This document shows positions 59,193 through 64,000 of a stretch of DNA of 64,000 bases, in pieces (positions within the stretch are counted from its first letter, which is position 1; each line of letters starts with the position of its first letter). Both the position numbers and the translations under genes were made by a program. A model generated the notes under the pieces. That model was given only the letters and a program-made list of their open reading frames with translations, was not told the DNA's origin and did no database searches. The stretch is from Streptomyces ambofaciens ATCC 23877. Lineage in GTDB: Bacteria; Actinomycetota; Actinomycetes; Streptomycetales; Streptomycetaceae. Location of the stretch: NCBI RefSeq assembly GCF_001267885.1, contig NZ_CP012382.1:7613001-7677000 (forward strand). The letters run 5' to 3'.

Positions 59193-62069
59193 CTAGGCCA
59201 TCGGCTCGGCAAGGGCCATGAGCCGGTTCGGCAGGTCCGTGCGGCTCTTGACGTCCAGCTTCCGGTACACCCGGGTGAGGTGCTGCTCCACCGTACTCAC
59301 CGTGATGTAGAGCTCGTTGGAGATCTGCCGGTTGGTACGCCCCCGTGCCGCCAGTACCGCGACCCTTCGCTCGGCCTCGCTCAGCAGACCGTCCTGATCC
59401 CGGGACTCGAAGCCGTCCGAAGACGCATCCGAGGAGGAACCCCCCGTCGGCGCCGCGTCGCTGGGCGCGGACCGTCGCTGCACCTGCTGCGGCAGCGCTG
59501 GAGCCCGGCCCGAGGCCTGTGCCAGCCGGCCGGCGCGACGTACGAACAGCCGGGCCCGTGGGGCGTCACCGGTCTGTGGGAGCGTCTGACTCGTGTCGGA
59601 CAGGGCCCGGGCCAGCTCCTGCTGGTCACTGCATGCCTGCAACACGGTCACCGCCTTGGACAGCAGCTTGCGCCGCAGAACCGGCGTGGCCGTGGAAGCC
59701 AGCAGCCGCAGCGCCCGCCCGCGAGTACGGTCGTCCAGCCCGCGGGACACCTGCAGCTGCTCCTGCAGCAGTTGCGCGGCGTGCGTTCTGTGGCCGAGGC
59801 TGAGCTGTACCCGGGCCAGCTCCAGGCGCCACGGAACCAGTCCGGCCACGTCGATGCCCCAGGAACGGACCAACTCACCGCTGCGGTGCAGATCGGCCGC
59901 GGCCGCCTGGTGCTGTCCCATGGCCAGATGGTGCCGGCCCCGGGCGATCAGATAGTGGGCGCCCACCGGAGTGCGGAAGACGCCGGCCGGTACCGGCTGC
60001 GACAGCCAGCGTTCGGCCTCGAACAGCCGGCCACTCTCGGTCGTGCAGGTGATCAGGGTGCCCAGGGGACCACCGACGGCCACGCCCCACGCAGGCGCGG
60101 GCAGATCCTCCAGCGCCAACCGCGCGCCCCGCTCCGCCGCGTCCATGTCTCCCAGCCGCAGCGTCGCTTCCGCGTGGATCGCCCGTATGACACCCCGCCA
60201 GGCCGGTGTGTGCTGGACACCCTGTCGTGCCAGCAGCCGTTCGCCCCAGACCGCGACCCGGTCGGCGGGGCCGGCACAGAGCAACGCCAGGAGGGGGGCG
60301 GTCAACAGACCCAGGGAGCCACTGTCCGTATGATGCCGCTCCAGCAGCTGCTCCGCGGCGGCCACGGTGTCCACCCCGCCGGTCGGCATCAGCGCGTTGC
60401 CGAGCACCGACACGGCCTGCAGCAGCGGACTGGCGGAGTCCGGTGCCGTCGCCGCCCGCGTCCAGGAGCTCGGGTCCTCCCGTACCGTCCCCAGGTAGTC
60501 CGGATGGGACAGCGCGATCAGCAGGCGGGTCAGCCGCAGCTCGTTCGACGCGGGGCCGTGGTCGCCCGCACCACAACCGCTGATCGCCTCGGCCGCCTCC
60601 TCCGCCCGTCCCTGCCACAACAGGTACGGCACCGCGGACACGGCCGTGGAAGGGGACGACTCGTCGGCCCGCGCCGCCTCCACCAACTGACTCACCTGAC
60701 CGGTCACGGCCAGCGGATTCACCTGCCACCGGGCGGTGATCAGCATCGCCATCAGAGAGTTGCGCCGGTCCTTGTCGGTCTCGGCTCGACCGCCCAGGCG
60801 CAGACACGCGGCGGCGTGGTCGGGGCGGCCGGTGGACAGCGCGTGCGCCGCGGCGTCCCGGAGGACGGGCACCACCCAGGCACCGTCCGTCCACGCCGAG
60901 GCCACCAGATGCTCGGCGACCACGCTCGCTTCCGCACCGTTCTCGTGCAACACCTCGGCCGCCCGCTGGTGCAGCCGCCGCCGTTCCTCGGCCGGCATGT
61001 CGGAACGCACCGCGAGCACGATCCGTGGATGGCGCAGCCGGCCCGCGTGGACGAGCCCCGCGCCCTCGAGGACGCGGACGGCGGGCACGGTGGAGTCGGG
61101 CAGCACGTCGAGCAGTTGACCGAGCAGCTCCGGTGAGGCCGGGCGGTCCAGCGCGGCGAGCGCCTGGGCCACCAGGCGAACGCCCGGCTCGTGGCGATAG
61201 AGGCAGTCGAGCACGGCCCTCTCGAAGGTGTCGCCGGCCCTCGCTCCGGTATCGGGGGCGCTGTCCGTCCCGCGGTGGGCCCGTTCGTCGACCAGCGCCT
61301 GGGACAGCAGCGGATTGCCGCCGGTCACCCTCAGGATCCGCCCGGCCTCCTCGCGTACGTCCGGTGCCCCGGCCCCGTCGCCGCGTACGTCGGGTGTCCC
61401 GGCCTCCTCGCCGAGCAGCCGGGAGACGGAGTCGGCGGTGAGGAGCGGCAGGGTGACCCGGGTGAAGCGAGGCAGGCTGCGCAGCTCCGCGTGGAAGAGC
61501 GGATGCGCCGGACGCAGCGTCGTCGCCTCCGAGAGCAGCACCATGATGCGTGCGTTTCTGAGTCTTCGGGTGACGTAGAGCAGACAGTGCAGTGAGGCGG
61601 CGTCCGTGTGCTGGAGGTCGTCGACCGCCAGCACCAGAGGCCCTCGGCCGGCCAGGGTCAGGAACGTGTCGAAGGCGGTCCGCAGCAGTGGCGCCCAGAG
61701 CCCGTCCGCTGTCAGGGCCTCGGCTAAGGTCTCGGGCGCCGCGCCGCTTCGGGCCTCCGCCGTGGGCACCGCCAGCGCGACCTCGCGTATCAGCTCCTCG
61801 ACCTCCCGGATCCCCTCCGGTTTGAGCCGCGCGCTGTGCAGGAGTTGCCCGAGCACTCCGAAATGGAGTCCCTGCTCGGCGCGTGACCCGGCGGCGCTCA
61901 GCACCTGCCCACCGGCGGTGGCAGCCCACTCCCCGAAGGTCTCCAGCACCTGGGTCTTACCGCTGCCCACAGCGCCGGTGACCAGCGCCACCTGTCCGTG
62001 TCCGTGCTTCTCACAGGCGTGGAACGCCCAGCGTAGATGGGCCAGTTGTTCGTCTCGATGGACCAGCAT
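59193..62069 (-). CDS. LAL-family (large ATP-binding LuxR) pathway regulator
   Basis: 958 aa; ATG at 62069. The N-terminal AAA-type domain has Walker A Gly32-x4-Gly-Lys38-Thr39 in GAVGSGKT and a Walker B-like VLAVDDL (LVLAVDDLQHTDAASLH). A long helical/TPR-like middle follows. The C-terminal LuxR helix-turn-helix (residues ~880-950) reads RVAVLAARGRTNRQISNELYITVSTVEQHLTRVYRKL. Such regulators activate macrolide and polyene clusters. Leu115 is encoded by TTA (61725-61727 on the plus strand), so bldA control is likely. It is divergent from the carboxylase gene. Confidence 0.93.
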   Translation of the reverse strand: MLVHRDEQLAHLRWAFHACEKHGHGQVALVTGAVGSGKTQVLETFGEWAATAGGQVLSAAGSRAEQGLHFGVLGQLLHSARLKPEGIREVEELIREVALAVPTAEARSGAAPETLAEALTADGLWAPLLRTAFDTFLTLAGRGPLVLAVDDLQHTDAASLHCLLYVTRRLRNARIMVLLSEATTLRPAHPLFHAELRSLPRFTRVTLPLLTADSVSRLLGEEAGTPDVRGDGAGAPDVREEAGRILRVTGGNPLLSQALVDERAHRGTDSAPDTGARAGDTFERAVLDCLYRHEPGVRLVAQALAALDRPASPELLGQLLDVLPDSTVPAVRVLEGAGLVHAGRLRHPRIVLAVRSDMPAEERRRLHQRAAEVLHENGAEASVVAEHLVASAWTDGAWVVPVLRDAAAHALSTGRPDHAAACLRLGGRAETDKDRRNSLMAMLITARWQVNPLAVTGQVSQLVEAARADESSPSTAVSAVPYLLWQGRAEEAAEAISGCGAGDHGPASNELRLTRLLIALSHPDYLGTVREDPSSWTRAATAPDSASPLLQAVSVLGNALMPTGGVDTVAAAEQLLERHHTDSGSLGLLTAPLLALLCAGPADRVAVWGERLLARQGVQHTPAWRGVIRAIHAEATLRLGDMDAAERGARLALEDLPAPAWGVAVGGPLGTLITCTTESGRLFEAERWLSQPVPAGVFRTPVGAHYLIARGRHHLAMGQHQAAAADLHRSGELVRSWGIDVAGLVPWRLELARVQLSLGHRTHAAQLLQEQLQVSRGLDDRTRGRALRLLASTATPVLRRKLLSKAVTVLQACSDQQELARALSDTSQTLPQTGDAPRARLFVRRAGRLAQASGRAPALPQQVQRRSAPSDAAPTGGSSSDASSDGFESRDQDGLLSEAERRVAVLAARGRTNRQISNELYITVSTVEQHLTRVYRKLDVKSRTDLPNRLMALAEPMA

Positions 62070-62220
62070 GACTGGCGTCTGCCTCCCCGTTAGCAGTTCC
62101 GAACGGGGATTGCCAGACGCTGGTCGGCACAGCTTCCGTACCTTCCCCGTTCACACGTGTCCGAGCGCGTGCAAGGGTGACCCCTGGGCCGCGTGGGCGG
62201 CCCTTCTGAACTGTTTCGAA

Positions 62221-62253
62221 CTCGATTCGTCCTCGACTCGCCCTCGACTTGGA
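62221..62253 (-). promoter_or_regulatory. SARP-box-like direct repeats upstream of the LAL gene
   Basis: Three units starting CTCGA at 62221, 62232 and 62243, exactly 11 bp apart. On the minus strand (toward the LAL gene) they read as TCGAG heptamers with 4-nt spacers, the format bound by SARP regulators. No SARP gene is in the window. Confidence 0.55.
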
Positions 62254-62495
62254 CAAGTTTTTTGAGAATCTTTCACAGTTACCGGCCATGCCACAACGGC
62301 ATCGCCGTTAACAACGTGACGGATGACACGACGAGTTGTCGACCGGACGGCGGAGCAAGCCGCGAAACCGCTGGTCGTCGTTCCGCCGTCGGTGAGCGAC
62401 GTGGTCGTGTCGACTCACGGTCGTGTTCACTGGTCCGCCGCCCGCGCAGGACGGTGCCCTGGCCGGTTCCGTGCCGTCCGATACCGGCCGGCGCG

Positions 62496-62526
62496 TCTAG
62501 GGGCGTGCCCGGGCGATTAGGGGTGC
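62496..62526 (+). promoter_or_regulatory. Pair of TAGGGG boxes upstream of the carboxylase gene
   Basis: TCTAGGGGCGTG (62496-62507) and GATTAGGGGTGC (62515-62526). The TAGGGG cores are 20 bp apart in direct orientation, ending 64 bp before the carboxylase start. They match the boxes upstream of the thioesterase. Confidence 0.55.
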
Positions 62527-62589
62527 TGCCGATGGCCTGATTCGAGGAGGATCGGAGGCAGGGTCGTCGTGTTGGAAGGTAGGGCTGGT

Positions 62590-64000
62590 ATGTCGCTCCA
62601 GGAGCCTGTCTCGCCGGTCGAGGAGTCGCCCACGTCCACGGCGGACCGCATCGCCGATCTGGCCGCCCGGCACGAAGAGGCCGTCGTCCTCGCCGAGAAG
62701 AAGGCCGCGGACCGGCAGCACCTCAAGGGGAAGCTCACCGCCCGCGCGCGCATCGACCTGCTGCTCGACCCCGGCTCGTTCGTCGAACTCGACGAGTTCG
62801 TGCGCCACCGGACCGTCGAAGCAGGCATTCCGCGCCCCTATGGCGACGGGGTGGTGACCGGACACGGCACCATCGACGGCCGCCAGGTGTGCGTCTTCTC
62901 CCACGACTTCACCACCCTCGGCGGCAGCATGGGCGAGGCCTTCGGCAGCAAGGTCGTGAAGATCTACGACTTCGCCATGAGCGTCGGCTGCCCCGTCATC
63001 GGCATCAACGACTCCGGCGGCGCCCGCATCCAGGAAGGCGTGATGTCCATCGCCTACTACACCGAACTGGGCGTCCGCAACGTTCACTCCTCCGGCGTGA
63101 TCCCCCAGATCTCACTCATCATGGGCCCCTGCGCGGGCGGTTCGGTCTACTCGCCGGCCCTCACCGACTTCACGGTCATGGTCAAGGACATCTCCTACAT
63201 GTTCGTCACCGGACCCGAGGTCGTCTCCGCCGTCATGGGCGAGCAGGTGACCGCCGAGCAACTCGGCGGTCCCGCCGTCCACGCCGAGGTCTCCGGCAAC
63301 GCGCACTACGTCGGCGACGACGAGCAGGACGCCATCTCGTGGGTCCAGACCCTCCTCGGCTACCTGCCGCCCAACAACCTGGACCCGGCCCCGGTCTACG
63401 ACCACGACTGCGCCCCCGGCATCACCGAAGCGGACCTGGCTCTCGACACCGTCATCCCCGACAGTGAGCAACAGGTGTACGACATGGCCGACGTCATCAC
63501 CGCGGTCCTCGACGACGGCGACTACCTCGAGATCCATCCGGACTTCGCCCGCAACATCATCTGCGCGCTCGGCCGGGTCGAGGGCCACTCGGTGGCCGTC
63601 GTCGCCAACCAGCCGAGACACCTCGCCGGCGTGCTGGACATCGACGCCTCCGAGAAGGCCGCCCGCTTCATCCGCTTCTGTGACTCCTTCAACATTCCGG
63701 TCCTCACCTTCATGGACGTGCCCGGCTACCTGCCTGGCGTCGGACAGGAGCACCAGGGCATCATCCGGCGCGGCATCAAGCTCTTCTACGCGTACGCCGA
63801 GTCCACCGTCCCCAAGATCACCGTCATCACCCGCAAGGCCTACGGCGGCGGGTACGCGGTGATGGGTTCCCGGCAGATCGGCGCCGACCGCGTGATGGCC
63901 TGGCCCACCGCCGAGATCGCCGTGATGGGCGCCAACAGCGCCGTGCCCATCCTGCACCGCCGCGAGCTGGCCGCCGTCCCGCCCGAGGAGCGCGCGGCGG
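62590..64000 (+). CDS. Acyl-CoA carboxylase beta (carboxyltransferase) subunit, 3' end beyond window
   Basis: 470 residues visible from the ATG at 62590 (a GTG at 62569 is the alternative). Carboxyltransferase core of PccB/AccD type: KLTARARIDLLLDPGSFVELDEFV, PYGDGVVTGHGTIDG, the acyl-CoA oxyanion glycines in GGARIQEGV and the biotin-site GPCAGGSVYSPAL. The second half has FMDVPGYLPGVGQEHQGII and KAYGGGYAVMGSR, which shape the acyl pocket. It makes malonyl-, methylmalonyl- or a similar CoA extender from acyl-CoA with a biotinylated partner. Its place in the cluster suggests supply of polyketide extender units. Confidence 0.92.
   Translation, partial: MSLQEPVSPVEESPTSTADRIADLAARHEEAVVLAEKKAADRQHLKGKLTARARIDLLLDPGSFVELDEFVRHRTVEAGIPRPYGDGVVTGHGTIDGRQVCVFSHDFTTLGGSMGEAFGSKVVKIYDFAMSVGCPVIGINDSGGARIQEGVMSIAYYTELGVRNVHSSGVIPQISLIMGPCAGGSVYSPALTDFTVMVKDISYMFVTGPEVVSAVMGEQVTAEQLGGPAVHAEVSGNAHYVGDDEQDAISWVQTLLGYLPPNNLDPAPVYDHDCAPGITEADLALDTVIPDSEQQVYDMADVITAVLDDGDYLEIHPDFARNIICALGRVEGHSVAVVANQPRHLAGVLDIDASEKAARFIRFCDSFNIPVLTFMDVPGYLPGVGQEHQGIIRRGIKLFYAYAESTVPKITVITRKAYGGGYAVMGSRQIGADRVMAWPTAEIAVMGANSAVPILHRRELAAVPPEERAA

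Larger units (their letters stand above)
62070..62589. other. Divergent promoter region between LAL regulator and carboxylase
   Basis: 520 bp without a supported gene. It holds the 11-bp-period CTCGA repeats (62221-62253), an AT-rich patch (62250-62280), the inverted repeat AACGGC-ATC-GCCGTT (62295-62309) and two TAGGGG boxes (62496-62526). Confidence 0.6.

Noticed and set aside
1..64000. tRNA genes, CRISPR arrays, insertion sequences, phage attachment sites
   Set aside because: None seen; the tandem repeats lack CRISPR spacing and no transposase-like protein is encoded.

Overview
The window comes from a very GC-rich, densely coding genome. TTA codons are rare, stop/start overlaps (ATGA, GTGA) are frequent, and the gene families are typical of the genus: a lit/crt light-induced locus, a DUF574 methyltransferase, LAL-type regulators, M23/amidase wall enzymes. 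It is almost certainly a Streptomyces chromosome, in an accessory, arm-like region rather than the core. No tRNA, rRNA, CRISPR array or insertion sequence was seen.

Layout. (1) 1-4240: a malX-malY-like pair (PTS EIICB plus C-S lyase/aminotransferase, the latter cut by the window edge) and a divergent PAP2-family membrane phosphatase. (2) 4340-10452: a dpp/opp peptide ABC operon (SBP, permease, a permease-ATPase fusion, ATPase) with a divergent TetR regulator. (3) 10442-19276: a glycoside-degradation block: SGNH esterase, GH3, beta-lactamase-fold hydrolase, GH1 with a TetR regulator, and GH20. Three copies of one AAACCG-N9-CGGTTT operator join the SGNH, GH3 and GH1-TetR units, and two of them sit inside recognisable promoters. 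(4) 19357-22426: a decayed VOC gene, an APC permease and an unknown protein. (5) 22618-35795: the light-response/carotenoid locus litBAS-litR-crtYTU-crtE-phr plus two SDR-type genes. It keeps the order known from S. coelicolor but lacks litQ, crtI, crtB and crtV, and carries a truncated second photolyase remnant. (6) 35959-40270: an ECF41-type sigma factor with its usual carboxymuconolactone-decarboxylase partner, an APH-like protein, an M15-type peptidase and a TTA-containing regulator. (7) 40284-44204: three secreted wall-active proteins (DPBB, amidase, M23) ending in the same roughly 80-residue domain. (8) 44366-53669: a stress SDR, VOC proteins and a LacI regulon (lacI, secreted GH43, secreted PA14-GH2-LamG) sharing AACGnTG-centred operators. 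(9) 53770-55520: a sigma-factor remnant, a DUF574 methyltransferase and a long cold-shock-domain protein. (10) 56032-64000: the edge of a polyketide-type biosynthetic cluster with deoxysugar supply: rfbA, rfbB, type II thioesterase, LAL regulator, acyl-CoA carboxylase beta subunit.

The regulatory sequences are the most informative part of the window. Separate operator families can be read directly for the TetR glycosidase regulon, the LacI regulon, the LitR/LitS divergence and the biosynthetic cluster (TAGGGG boxes and SARP-like CTCGA repeats with an 11-bp period). TTA codons in rfbA and in the LAL regulator imply bldA dependence of the cluster.
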